A stretch of 64,000 nt of DNA from Bathymodiolus brooksi (lineage: Eukaryota; Mollusca; Bivalvia; Mytilida; Modiolidae): the NCBI GenBank assembly GCA_963680875.1, contig OY804590.1, positions 19,344,640 through 19,408,639 on the forward strand. The letters run 5' to 3'. The stretch's first letter is position 1. Every line of letters begins with the position of its first letter. Under the pieces are notes generated by a model. It saw only the letters and a list, made by a program, of their open reading frames with translations, searched no databases and was not told the DNA's origin. A program made the translations under genes and the position numbers. Positions 45,180 through 55,479 of the stretch are shown piece by piece.

Positions 45180-45813
45180 TTCTGTCAGATGCGTACAAGA
45201 TGACGAAAGATGGTATTGACAATTATATTAAGGTTCTAACTTGACTATTGTTTCATTATTATGTCTTACGATGGTCTTGTATGGTATCTATCAGATGCGT
45301 ACAGATGACGAAAGATGGTATTGACAATTATATTAAGGTTCTAACTTGACTATTGTTTCATTATTATGTCTTACGATGGTCTTGTATGGTATCTATCAGA
45401 TGCGTACAGATGACGAAAGATGGTATTGACAATTATATTAAGGTTCTGACTTGACTATTGTTTCATTATTATGTCTTACGATGGTCTTGTATGGTATCTA
45501 TCAGATGCGTACAGATGACGAAAGATGGTATTGACAATTATATTAAGGTTCTAACTTGACTATTGTTTCATTATTATGTCTTACGATGGTCTTGTATGGT
45601 ATCTATCAGATGCGTACAGATGACAAAAGATGGTATTGACAATTATATTAAGGTTCTGACTTGACTATTGTTTCATTATTATGTCTTACGATGGTCTTGT
45701 ATGGTATCTGTCAGATGCGTACAGATGACGAAAGATGGTATTGACAATTATATTAAGGTTCTAACTTGACTATTGTTTCATTATTATGTCTTACGATGGT
45801 CTTGTATGGTATC
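45180..45813. repeat. Tandem repeat, 105 bp x 6
   Basis: Units begin at about 45180, 45286, 45391, 45496, 45601 and 45706. Each holds CAGATGCGTACAGATGACGA, AAGATGGTATTGACAATTAT, ATTAAGGTTCTAACTTGACT, ATTGTTTCATTATTATGTCT and TACGATGGTCTTGTATGGTA. Only single-base differences (ACAAAAG, TTCTGAC, ATCTGTC); the first unit has one extra A. 105 bp is divisible by three but stops occur in every frame. Confidence 0.93.
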
Positions 45814-45819
45814 TAATAT

Positions 45820-46265
45820 CTAGATAATGGTTGAGGTCATCGGGTCTCTTTAATATAACTGACAGCTTCTGTGTCATGAAGATTAAGTCTATTATGCATA
45901 ATGTTCAAGATTGTATCGTTCGTCATAATAACGGTTATATGTGAGGGTTTACATTATACTCACATGTGGGGGAGCACATGCATGACCGCTTCAGATCACT
46001 AAGAGTGGAGGTTTGGACACACAAAATGGTTTAACCAAGATACATTTTATTGAAGTGTCTGAACCAAGACAGGAAAGTGATTGGTCACCTTTTTGTGTGT
46101 TAGTGGTATCGATTGTGCTTGTTTCTACGATTTTCATATTTAATTTTGGAGTTGTTCCGACAGTATTCTATTTTTAGTTTCTCATTTAATTCTTCATACA
46201 TTGTATATATTAGAATTTAAAACGGCTTTCTTAATATAGGTTAGCACTGAAATGGGGTTCTACAT
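45820..46265. other. No supported gene; possible repeat remnant
   Basis: 45975-46080 (CATGACCGCTTCAGATCAC, AGTGGAGGTTTGGACAC) faintly resembles the repeat at 22940. Otherwise nothing seen. Confidence 0.35.
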
Positions 46266-46269
46266 AAAC

Positions 46270-46445
46270 ATAGTTTAGAACTTAAAAAGCATTCTTAATA
46301 TCGACAAGAATGTAAAAAGCATTCTTAATATCGACAAGAATGTAAAAAGCATTCTTAATATCGACAAGAACGAATATTTTAATATATATAAGAATGTAAA
46401 AAGCATTCTTGATATATATTAGAACTTAAAAGACTTTTTAATAAC
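46270..46445. repeat. Tandem repeat, about 30 bp x 3 plus decayed units
   Basis: AAAAAGCATTCTTAATATCG followed by ACAAGAATGT is repeated three times at 30-bp spacing (46286-46372), then two decayed units with ATATATA replacing ATATCGAC up to 46440. Confidence 0.82.
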
Positions 46446-46449
46446 AATG

Positions 46450-47085
46450 AGTATTATAGTTAGCATTCCTTCTACTAAGCTTACAGAATAAGCAGTAATG
46501 TATATGTGAGTAGCTGTACTGATAATACCTCTGTATCTAACATTGCTTAAATTAGATTTTGGAACTGTTCGACAGTCTGGCATTTCTTATTTTATTTTAA
46601 TATTTCCAAACAAATCTTGAAAAACAGTAGACGAATTTAATACCATGTTCTTAATCGTTTGTACTTAGTTAATTTGTAAGTACATCTTTAACATACAATA
46701 ATAATTATAATAACATATATTTATGCTGCAGTTCTGCATTCCTGTCTATACTTATAAAGTATTTTCAACATTGAAGTGCTATATTTTGTCAATTAACGCA
46801 CGGTAATATAAGTTGTTCTGATGTTTTATGTCTATTGGGGGAAATAAAAGTGATGTAAAAACAATACATATTTGTTAAATTTCAAACGAAGTGTCGGCAA
46901 TTTGTATTTTCATGCATATTCCAGAAGTGAATAATCAACAATAAACATGTAATACAGAAATTACTTTCTTTTCGAAAGCGATACTGTTTTTCAAACCGTG
47001 ATCTGTAAGATATCACTTAATTTCAATTTAATTTAAAAAAAATTGAATTTGCACCTAATAATAAATATGTCGACTTCAAAACCAC
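46450..47085. other. AT-rich stretch, nothing recognised
   Basis: No supported feature. Confidence 0.4.
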
Positions 47086-47255
47086 TTTCAACAATATAAC
47101 AGTTATTGTAATGGCGGGGGAATTTTATTGGTGGCTGACACCGGAGTTCCTGAAGAAATGACTACTCGCTTGCCGAAAATCACTGACAAACTTGATCCCT
47201 TTTATCGAGTTCACCTCGCCACAATCAGCAATCGATCTTGCAACTCTAAACATGT
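47085..47255 (-). mobile_element. SINE2
   Basis: On the - strand: GAGGTGAACTCGATAAAAGG, GATCAAGTTTGTCAGTGATT, TTCGGCAAGCGAGTAGTCAT, AACTCCGGTGTCAGCCACCA, ATAAAATTCCCCCGCCATTA, CAATAACTGTTATATTGTTG, AAAGTGGTTTTGAAG. Head lost. Confidence 0.66.
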
Positions 47256-47599
47256 ATTGAATATATCCACAAGAAGCCCTATATGTTATGTTTTATAATA
47301 CGTTTTTGAATTATACAGAGTTGAATGACATTTTAATATATTTCATCTTAAAACATGACCCCTGTGGGATTGAAAAAGGGGTCCTAGCTTCTCCGATGCC
47401 GGTTACAATTCCTCTGAATGATTTATTGTTTGGTGCCATGATCTCGTCATGGATATGACTAACCTTGACATTAATTTAACCAACAATTAATCATAAAATA
47501 ATGGAAGTCCATGTATTAATATTAGTACGACATATTATCTTAATGTTCGAGTTTCTTGATCTTGTCTTTAATCTTTGAAACTGATATTAATATGTAATC

Positions 47600-47890
47600 T
47601 TTTTATTAATGAATACAACACATTACATTATCCTTTAAATCAAAGCGGTATTGACAAAAAAAAAACATTCAACAAAATTCTGATTGCTTTTATTTCATAA
47701 AATAAAAATATGATGCATATCTAAGAGAGAAAAAACAACGTTTGACTGATATTAAACAAATAGAACACATTACATTAATCTTTAAGTCAAACCAGTGTTC
47801 ATTAAAACATTAAACGACATTGTGATTACTTTTATTTCATAAAATCAAAATATATTGCATATCTAAAAAAAAAGAATCAGATAAAAGCTT
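47600..47890. repeat. Diverged direct duplication, about 145 bp x 2
   Basis: ACACATTACATTA, CTTTAAATCAAAGCGGT, GACAAAAAAAAAACATT, GATTGCTTTTATTTCATAAA, ATGATGCATATCTAAGAG at 47627-47730 recurs with substitutions at 47767-47875. Confidence 0.75.
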
Positions 47891-47894
47891 GAAT

Positions 47895-48515
47895 CGTAGG
47901 AGTATCAGTAGAACATCTATCGCTTAAACAAGCACCTTGCCAATTTGTAAAGAGTGCGCAGTTCACAACAAACGTTTTTATTCGTTTTAGATTATAATGT
48001 ACTTTATCAATTAGATATTGTCTTAAATGTTATGACTTAATACAAATTATTTAATGAACAAGAATATACATATTACCGCCCATTCCTCTTTTTCAAAAAT
48101 TAAAAACTCATTTCGAATTACAACAGCTTACGTCAAGCACGTTCTCATGATGGTGTTTTAGATAAAATGCCAAAATAACTTATATTTAATATTCCTTTAC
48201 TGTTTACATACAATTCAAGAGATGAGGACATAAAGAAAGAAATGCTATCAGAACAGAGAATGAGAAAGTGTTTTGCCCATTTGATGAAATAAATATATAT
48301 TACTTCAAAAGCATTTTTGTTTTTATTTTCCCACAATGCACCTGTTTAGAAAAACCCGCCAATTTATCATATATACCATCCGGATGTAAACTCTCAATTG
48401 AATAACAGTGGAGAAATAAAGCATTTTATCGCCACATTGCTTTGAACTTCCAGTACTAAGCCAGTAAAATGAGCGGTCATGTATGTGTGTGTTAGGGATA
48501 ACGATTTTGTAAGGA
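47895..48515. other. AT-rich stretch, nothing recognised
   Basis: No supported feature. Confidence 0.4.
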
Positions 48516-48519
48516 GGGC

Positions 48520-48800
48520 TTATGTCATTTGTGTTTGTTGGCTTATAGTGGTGTCGAACACGTCTTGACTATGTGAATAATATGGTTGGTGTCTTATAAG
48601 AGGTTGGAACCGCTTACCCTGCGCGAGCACCATGGTTCATTCCCGGTTTTTGTTGGGATCCGTGTTGCTTATCTGTTTTGTTTTCTTTGTTGTGGTGTGT
48701 TGCTTTGTTTTCTTTGTGGTCGTCTTGTGTTTGGTGAGCCCAAATGTTGCCAATATCTCATTCTTGATTACACATTCGGTTTTCTCTAACTTGTATTTGC
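48520..48800 (+). repeat. Retroelement 3' tail (variant B), longest copy
   Basis: GTTGGCTTATAGTGGTGTCG, ATGGTTGGTGTCTTATAAGA, GGTTGGAACCGCTTACCCTG, CGAGCACCATGGTTCATTCC, CGGTTTTTGTTGGGATCCGT, GTTGCTTATCTG, TCGTCTTGTGTTTGGTGAGC, ATTCTTGATTACACATTCGG, TTTTCTCTAACTTGTATTT. The order of elements mirrors the family-1 tail (GGAGCAGGAACTGCTTACCC, GAGCACC, AGTGGGATTCGTGTTAC), so variant B is a diverged relative. A (GTT)n run follows at 48848-48870. Confidence 0.72.
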
Positions 48801-48944
48801 TTCTGTTTCTACGATTGTTATGTTGAGCTTTGAAACTTTTCTGATAGTGTTGTTGTTGTTGTTGTTGTTGTTTGTTATTTTTGTAGTTTCAATTTTCACG
48901 CTACAGCCTTAAAACAAATCGAAAAGACACAAAATAATTTTGTG

Positions 48945-49080
48945 CGAAGATAGCAAAGGGGTAATCAGTAAATCGAAGAAGGATGGACACCACAAGGAAG
49001 AAACAATGATTTACAAAACATTATACAGAAAAGAAGAGATCGAGGAACACGAACTCCACGGAAAACCTGTGACAATTTAA
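48945..49080 (-). repeat. Retroelement 3' tail (family 1)
   Basis: On the - strand: TTTTCCGTGGAGTTCGTGTT, CCTCGATCTCTTCTTTTCTG, TATAATGTTTTGTAAATCAT, TGTTTCTTCCTTGTGGTGTC, CTTCTTCGATTTACTGATTA, CCCCTTTGCTATCTTCG. Confidence 0.72.
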
Positions 49081-49608
49081 AGTTCCTTCATTAGAACTCT
49101 TCTGACAGTGTGATATTATTCGTTTTCTATTGTTATTGACATTAAGCAAATATGATCCAGGCGTTAATTTGAGAACAAATGGGGTTTGTTTTTGTTTTTG
49201 TTTTTTTTAATTTTCAATTGTAGCTCCCACTGTTCCATTAGTGGAGGGATTTGATTTCTCTTCCTTAAATTTTGAAAGATAATATAGCAGATTAATACGT
49301 ACAAATGTATATACTTTGATTATCCATTACCAGTTCCTGGGTGATCAACCTTTGCACAATGTATGCTAAATATTAACAGGGATACAATGTAACTGAGAAC
49401 TTTCGTTTGTCCTGATAATGGTAATTTATTTGAAAATGTTAAATTTATGGCCACTTTAGAAGGAACTAATAAATAAGATGAGTAAACGACAAACACTGAG
49501 ATTTATTGTCGATATAGTTTTGCAACAGAAGTTAGTTTTTATACCACAATAGAGCTATGTCTCCTATTTTGTTCCTTTTATTTCTTGTTATTACTTTATG
49601 GTTTTACA

Positions 49609-50867
49609 TATACACAAAGAAAAAAGTTAAGCACCCCATGTTTTTTTGAAATGACAAATGATACGACAAATATCACGAGATTACTGAACAGATAATCTCA
49701 AGAACGCAATGGTGACCTGTTAGGACATTACATTGGCTGTAAGAAACCACAAAAAAAATCAAGAATTTTTTAAATTTAATGAATATTTAATCACAATATC
49801 ACAAGACCAGTTTTTTGCAGTAAGACATGTCAATTTTAAGTATTGACCTTCACAGTTCAAAAAGCACGATAAGATAGTCATTTAACTTTCAAAACGTCAC
49901 TTATGAATCACTTGACGACATTTATTGTTCAAAGTTCAGTACCGGGTGTAACTCCCACGTGCTTGGATGACGGCCTCAACCCTGCGTCTCATCCCTCCAG
50001 TTAGACGTCGGATGTCCTGTTGTGATAGCTGCTGCCATTCCCGATGCAATGCTGCTTCCAACTGACGAATGTTTTGCACAGGAGGTTCCCGAGCCTGAAT
50101 ACGACGGCCTAACATGTCAAAAATATGCTCTATGGGATTCAAATCCGGGCTCATGGCTGGCCAAGGAACTGAAGTCAAGGCTCCGCTTTGGAGGTAGGCG
50201 GTTACTGCTCTAGAACGATGAGGCCTGGCGTTGTCATCCATATACACAGGCCTTGTAGCTAGTGGGTGGTTGTCGAAATGGGGGACAAGAACTGGTTGCA
50301 AGACGTCTCTGATGTACTGATCATCAGTTAGGTTGCATTGTATGGTGGCTAAATCCAGCTTGCAGTCATGAGAGATACACCCCAAACCATTACTGAGCCT
50401 CCATCGTAAGGGACAGTTGGCTGGATGTTCCTTGAGGGTATAGGCTGTATTTTTGTGTCTCCAAGCCCTCACTAGTCGGCTGACGACAGCATAGTGGTAG
50501 CCCATCTGACGTCCAAGAGCTCTGAAGGACATCCCCGTTGTATGCATGCCGATTATTTGCAATCTTTGTGTTTCTGATATTCGCCTTCGTACCATGCTTA
50601 CTGAGAATGAATACATTTATTAAAACATCGGACTTAAATACCCAAATTCGAAGCGTGAATATACTGAATTTTGAGTAATGCGCGAGAGGCATGGTTCACG
50701 TGCATGACTAGTCGATATTAGACGTAATTGTCACACCTGTGTGAGCACATCGTATTAATGGAACATTGTTCTTTCTATAATCAATATACATATTATAATC
50801 TAAACTTAGTGTAACTTATTATGTTTTAATATATCAGGGGGTGCTTAACTTTTTTCTTTGTGTATAT
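49609..50867 (-). mobile_element. Tc1/mariner-type transposon with terminal inverted repeats
   Basis: The left end TATACACAAAGAAAAAAGTT (49609 on, continuing AAGCACCCC) is the exact reverse complement of the right end (GGGGTGCTTAACTTTTTTCT, TTGTGTATA, to 50867): 29-bp terminal inverted repeats. TA dinucleotides flank the ends, as expected for this superfamily. Length about 1.26 kb, shorter than a typical 1.6-kb element of this kind because of the internal deletion in the transposase. Confidence 0.9.
49936..50616 (-). pseudogene. Tc1-type transposase, internally deleted and frameshifted
   Basis: A 226-codon frame. Residues 8-55 form an N-terminal helix-turn-helix (RRRISETQRLQIIGMHTTGM, SFRALGRQMGYHYAVVSRLV). 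After about residue 65 it jumps into the catalytic domain: CKLDLATIQCNLTDDQYIRD, VYMDDNARPHRSRAV (second catalytic Asp in DNARPH), WPAMSPDLNPIEHIFDMLGR (third catalytic acidic residue region, SPDLNPIEH), ending RRRVEAVIQARGSYTRY. The second DNA-binding subdomain and the first catalytic Asp (SDES-type motif) are missing, about 110-120 residues. At about 50370 the preceding frame reads GGSVMVWG before a shift. Cannot be catalytically active; it might still bind its ends. Confidence 0.88.
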
Positions 50868-50879
50868 ATGAAATGTTTT

Positions 50880-51108
50880 AGCCTATGCAGCATTGAGGCA
50901 GAATCAGGACAATGTATCCTTAAGAGATATTTATACCTGTTGGTTGTTGTTTCAGTGAGCTAGCACCATGCAAGTCCACCTGAGGGTATAGGTCTAGTGC
51001 AAGGCGGATATAATTATCACCTCATCGACTGCAACTAGTTCTAGCTGTGGCATACCTGCAAAAATTGCTCATTTTGGCGTTAAACAACAATCATTTACTC
51101 ACTCTTAA
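50880..51108 (+). mobile_element. SINE1, head-less copy
   Basis: CCTATGCAGCATTGAGGCAG, AATCAGGACAATGTATCC, GTTGTTTCAGTGAGCTAGCA, CCATGCAAGTCCACCTGAGG, ATAGGTCTAGTGCAAGGC, GCTGTGGCATACCTGCAAAA, ATTGCTCATTTTGGCGTTAA, ACAACAATCATTTACTCAC. It begins ten bases beyond the Tc1 element's right end, so the transposon may have landed in the SINE. Confidence 0.72.
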
Positions 51109-51109
51109 C

Positions 51110-53260
51110 CTATATTTCCTTGCTTAATTTTATTGATCGATTGCATATTGCTGAACATCTATTTTTTTTTTAAGCATATTTTGATTGATGAATTACATAT
51201 TACATTTTCTTTCACAATACAATATAACATAGGATTCAGAAACAAGCGTAACGCTTATATTAATCCATTTCCTAACATCTATTTCAGCTCTATTCAGGAC
51301 GAGAACAAGTTATATAAACATGCGACAGAAATATAGCAGGAAAAACGACTATTGACTAACAATGAAAATGCATAGAGAGAACATGCGTAGTCATCTATGG
51401 TGTGTATTCTTTTCCGAAATCAACAATAGCTGTGAGTAGTTGTCGTGCAGGCGCTTGGCACTCTCCAAATATGTTAACCATTATGGTTAGCGTTCAGGTT
51501 TTTCTGACATCCCTCCCATCGAAAGGACATCCCCTATTAGCTATCTGAGTATGTGATGTGCAGCTTTGAGGATCGAGGTCTTGGAACCATCAATAATATC
51601 CAGTATCAGAATACCACACAATAATTACTATCATGACTTTAAACAACACACAATAATAATATATATGTCCACATTACGCTTTGGTTCTTTCAATTAAATG
51701 ACAAGCAAACGTTTAACAAGAGAATAATAAAACAGAGGAGTACCAGTCTAATGTTTACTCCAAGAAACAAGAATGCAGTTTTAAATTTTAATTAGTGTAG
51801 CAGCTATTCGTTCGGAAAAGTTTGTAGATGTATGTAATCATTGCTCTGTTAACAATGTCATATCAAAACATTTGCATTGTAAAGACTAATTGGTGAAAAC
51901 CGTTTTTACTGTCCTGTCCCAGTTGCATGAAAGTTTGCATGTGCATTTAGAATCTCCAGCAAAAGAAAATACAATGCCATTAAGTAGAAATGGAATAGTC
52001 AACCTAGGGGTAAATTATAATAAACAATCATTGCCTTCTTGCGAGATGAATATCTAGAAGTGTCAGCACGAGGGTATCAAAATGTGTGATCATCGACAAT
52101 TGTGACTTTCACACGAAAGCTATAATAGCTTTAATTACAGAACAGTTGCTATTTTTATTGTTTAAATAATGGCGGTATTAAAACCTCCATTCTTAGGTAA
52201 ATATCTCGATCTTTCGAACTCAACACGTGCACTTGAACCATTGTCACACCGAGCTTTGAGTCGATCGTGTGCCTGTGTAACATTTACATGTTAAAGTGCA
52301 GATGAACTGAGTTCTGAAATCATCTTGAAAATCTAGCTAAAAAATGGAATAGTTTACATTTAACGGTGTTCATAACAACACTACAAAAGTTCAAATGAAA
52401 AAACTATTTAATGAAGCCGATAATGTCTTGATGTATCTTTGTAGACACATTATAAGTTAATAGATCATTACTCTTTCATATCAGCCTATCTAATTTTACA
52501 ACTGAATTATTTCGTTTCTTAAATAGTTATGCTAAATAGTCCAAACTGCCCGATTACTGCAGAAATAGAGTAAATTAACGACCATACGTCTTTACGATAT
52601 GAAAACCCTCATTATTACGTCACCTACCGTTAACACATTCCACGGAGATAAGCAAAGAATTCCTTCCCGGTTATAACGTATGCATGATCGTTAAGGGAGT
52701 CGGTTATTGCATTGTATATGGCGGAATAATTTCCTTATCAACGATTTCACATTAGGAAACAAAGCTGACTGGTTGATAACAAAATCTATTCTTAATTCCG
52801 TCCATTACGAAAAAGATTACGGCAATTAACGCAAAAGTTGTAAAGGTGCTTAGTATAGAGCAGACAAAATACCATGTTATTACTTAAAGCGAGAAAAAGA
52901 TATTCTGTGGCGACATTTAATCTCTTCATTAAAGAGAGGAGGGGAGGGTTTCGTTTTACAATTATAGTAATTATATGTTTCTTCCGTTAAATTACTGGAG
53001 AGCAGTTTCTACATATAGAAACGAAACTGTAAGCAATACAATCAATACAATAATATAATATATATTTTGAGTTCGTTCCATAACTTTCGGCAAATATTTG
53101 GTAATCAGATGAATTGCAATGCTCATTAACGTGGTTTAATATTTCATCAAAACATAATTAAAGATGTAATTATTAGACTCAAGAAATGTGTACCCAAGTC
53201 AGCAACATATCATATTTCATACTTAAGCCATTTTCTAAAGTGTAACAATGCTAATATAAA
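51110..53260. other. Longest stretch with nothing recognised
   Basis: About 2.1 kb of AT-rich sequence. No SINE, retroelement tail, tandem repeat or exon with convincing splice sites seen. The only 60-codon frame (51133-51336) has no motif. It may be unique intergenic DNA or contain very old repeats. Confidence 0.4.
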
Positions 53261-53264
53261 CGTA

Positions 53265-53445
53265 GATATCTAATTTAGAGCACACGGCATGTATCTGGAA
53301 TAACCTTCATCAGGTGTGCTAGAAGCCAAAAGATTGGAAAACAAACTAATTTAAAGTCTTTGAGATCAAACAACCTTAAAGGGCTTAACATGATACCCGA
53401 TATCTGCTAACATAAAGATTAGCTATACCCGAGGTAGATGAACCT
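53265..53445 (-). repeat. Hammerhead-type dispersed repeat with perfect helix I
   Basis: On the - strand: GGTTGTTTGATCTCAAAGAC, CTTTTGGCTTCTAGCACACC, TGATGAAGGTTATTCCAGAT, ACATGCCGTGTGCTCTAAAT, AGATATCTACG. AGCACAC before the core and GTGTGCT after it are exact reverse complements (7 bp), at the place of hammerhead helix I. The core has one change in GAAA (GATA) and the cleavage triplet reads GCC instead of GTC, so this copy is predicted inactive. Confidence 0.7.
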
Positions 53446-53519
53446 TAGTTTCAATAATAATTTGATTATGTGGGGAATACAAAGTATGCTAATTGATGAC
53501 TTCAGATGTTACATGTATT

Positions 53520-53708
53520 AAATGTTATCATTGCCTGTCGCCACTCATCAAGGTTTGCTTCAAGGTGCATTCGATACAATATAATGTGTATGTGTTAGGA
53601 GGTGGGGAACGTCAATCATTTTCACCATGGTACTCCGGTTTTCCCTTACCAATGCCAATGGCATCACATATAACTCGAATATCGCTAACAGTGGCATAAA
53701 ATAGATCC
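53520..53708 (+). mobile_element. SINE2, diverged 3' half
   Basis: CGCCACTCATCAAGGTTTGC, AAGGTGCATTCGATACAAT, GGTACTCCGGTTTTCCCTTA, CATCACATATAACTCGAATA, TCGCTAACAGTGGCATAAAA fit the SINE2 order. Confidence 0.58.
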
Positions 53709-54039
53709 AATTGAAAATTCAAAAAGAATTATATATATATATATAGTATTAACCTAGTATTTCAAGTACCTTTGAGATCCAGTGGGACAGATATAGTGTA
53801 TGGTTGTCACCTGCTTTGATGTTTGTATAATATACTTTATTTCCTGTGACTGTATGATGAATTCTTCATCATCCTATACAATATATTAAAAGTTGCTGAG
53901 TTAGATTGCTGTCAAATCATACTATTAAGTATATATGTACCATCTACACACGCATAGACACGTGTCTTATGTCTATCTCTAGCTTGTCCTTACGAGACAA
54001 GGTAGCACTTCGAATATTGAAGCTATATTTTTACATAGC

Positions 54040-54215
54040 GGATGTGGTTGAGTGGTCTAGGGCGCTGGACATAAGGCTAAGCGATTATTGCTGCAGTGTA
54101 TAAATGATGTGAGTTCAAATCCCGTCCAGGGAAGAACAAACATTTGTCAGCTCAAAGATCTACTTCTAACACTATTTGGTTTAGTTTTCAGACGTATATA
54201 TATATATATATTAGA
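54040..54215 (+). mobile_element. SINE3 (tRNA-Leu-like head)
   Basis: GGATGTGGTTGAGTGGTCTA, GGGCGCTGGACATAAGGCTA (A-box region), GATGTGAGTTCAAATCCCGT (B box GGTTCAAATCC-like), CCAGGGAAGAACAAACATTT, CTTCTAACACTATTTGGTTT, AGTTTTCAGACGTATATATA. Matches 41130-41340 reversed, including the TA microsatellite tail. Not a functional tRNA gene: the acceptor stem does not close and the body extends well past 75 bp. Confidence 0.76.
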
Positions 54216-54219
54216 CATT

Positions 54220-54845
54220 AATAAAGTCTCTCGGTGAGACAAAGATTTTGTAATTCAACAAAGTGTTTAATTCTTTTCACCTTGTTTTGTGTACTTGGTG
54301 TTGTTTTACAAACCATTTTAGTCGTCTATAATTTAACTTACATGTATAGTATCGTTATACTGTAACGATCCAACACCCCGTAAGATTGATCGTTGACTGG
54401 TTTTTCAGACAATATATTTATCACAAATTTGCATTTCTGATAAACCAATGCAAAACACATTCGTAATAACCAAAAGCTCATTATTTTAAGGACAACAGCC
54501 AGGAAATTAATCTCCTAATCCGAGCAAAGCTATTTTTCTGTCATATACAGTACTTTCAAAGCAAAATGTTTCCACTGAGTCATATGTGTTATATTGTGAA
54601 TAAATACTGCACAGTAATCTCAAATATATGTCCTATATACATAAAGGGGATGGGGTCAGTGAAACACGAAGGGCACTCTGCATACAATATAAATATCAAA
54701 TGAACAAACCCAAACATTATTGTTATAACTCAATTTACTAGCTTGAAAAACAGTTCATCTATTGAATATGTGTTTTAATCTCAGGCGAGCAGTATTTCAC
54801 CTGTATTCATAAATATAAATTAAATGGAGTACTTTCACTATGATT
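54220..54845. other. AT-rich stretch, nothing recognised
   Basis: No supported feature. Confidence 0.4.
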
Positions 54846-54849
54846 GTTC

Positions 54850-55125
54850 TAAGGATGGGTTGGAGTTATGGTGATTAATGCCACTATTTCAGTTATATCG
54901 TTGCGGTCAGTTTTACTGGTGGAGAAAACCAGAGTGCCCGGGAAAAAACGACCGACCTGCCGAAAGTCACTGACAAACTTAATGGCATACTGGTGTATCG
55001 AGTACACCTCGACAATTGCAGAATTCGATCTCACAACGTTAGTGGTGATATGCACTGGCTGCATAGGTAGTTGTTATTCCAACTATCGTACGACCACAAC
55101 TGCCCCCTCCAAGGATGGTATCTGG
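54850..55125 (-). mobile_element. SINE2, near full length
   Basis: On the - strand: GGTCGTACGATAGTTGGAAT, AACAACTACCTATGCAGCCA, TATCACCACTAACGTTGTGA, GATCGAATTCTGCAATTGTC, GAGGTGTACTCGATACACCA, TTTGTCAGTGACTTTCGGCA, GGGCACTCTGGTTTTCTCCA, CCAGTAAAACTGACCGCAAC, GATATAACTGAAATAGTGGC. The overlapping ORFs on both strands here are shadows of this element. Confidence 0.78.
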
Positions 55126-55127
55126 TT

Positions 55128-55205
55128 GCCCCAAGAAGAGTTTGAAGATCCCAAAGGAGTAATCAGAATCCGTAAATCGAAGATAATGTGGTGTACATTG
55201 ATGAA
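55128..55205 (-). repeat. Retroelement 3' terminus (family 1), short
   Basis: AAGAAGAGTTTGAAGATCCC, AAAGGAGTAATCAGAATCCG, TAAATCGAAGATAATGTGG. Again only the terminal ~65 bp, as at 39428. Confidence 0.68.
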
Positions 55206-55264
55206 ACATTGCATCCTCCAACAAACCACCAACAATTGTCCATTAGGCTAGTTCTGCTGTAATA

Positions 55265-55450
55265 AACACGTAGATATGTTTTAGCCGCGATGGACGAGTA
55301 TCTGGAATAAGAAAATATTGAAAATGTCAATAACATTCATCGGGTACGCTCCTGTCAAAAGATTAGGAAGCCAAATAATATAGAAGTCTTTGTGAGTATG
55401 TTAACCAAAGGGCCTAAACAGGATAGCCAAAATCGGCTACCTATCAGATT
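55265..55450 (-). repeat. Hammerhead-type dispersed repeat, decayed core
   Basis: On the - strand: GCCGATTTTGGCTATCCTGT, TTAGGCCCTTTGGTTAACAT, ACTCACAAAGACTTCTATAT, TATTTGGCTTCCTAATCTTT, TGACAGGAGCGTACCCGATG, then a small insertion before CTTATTCCAGATACTCGTCC and AAAACATATCTACGTGTTTA. Best copy for the 5' part of the family consensus. Confidence 0.68.
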
Positions 55451-55479
55451 TTTGCATAGTTTTAATCAATTATATTATG

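Noticed and set aside
54040..54125. A functional tRNA-Leu gene
   Set aside because: The A and B boxes fit, but the acceptor stem does not close, and the copy at 41130-41340 shows that the repeat extends well past a tRNA with a TA-rich tail. It is a SINE.
54868..55251. 127-codon + strand ORF
   Set aside because: It reads backwards through a SINE2 copy and a retroelement tail, so it is a chance frame.
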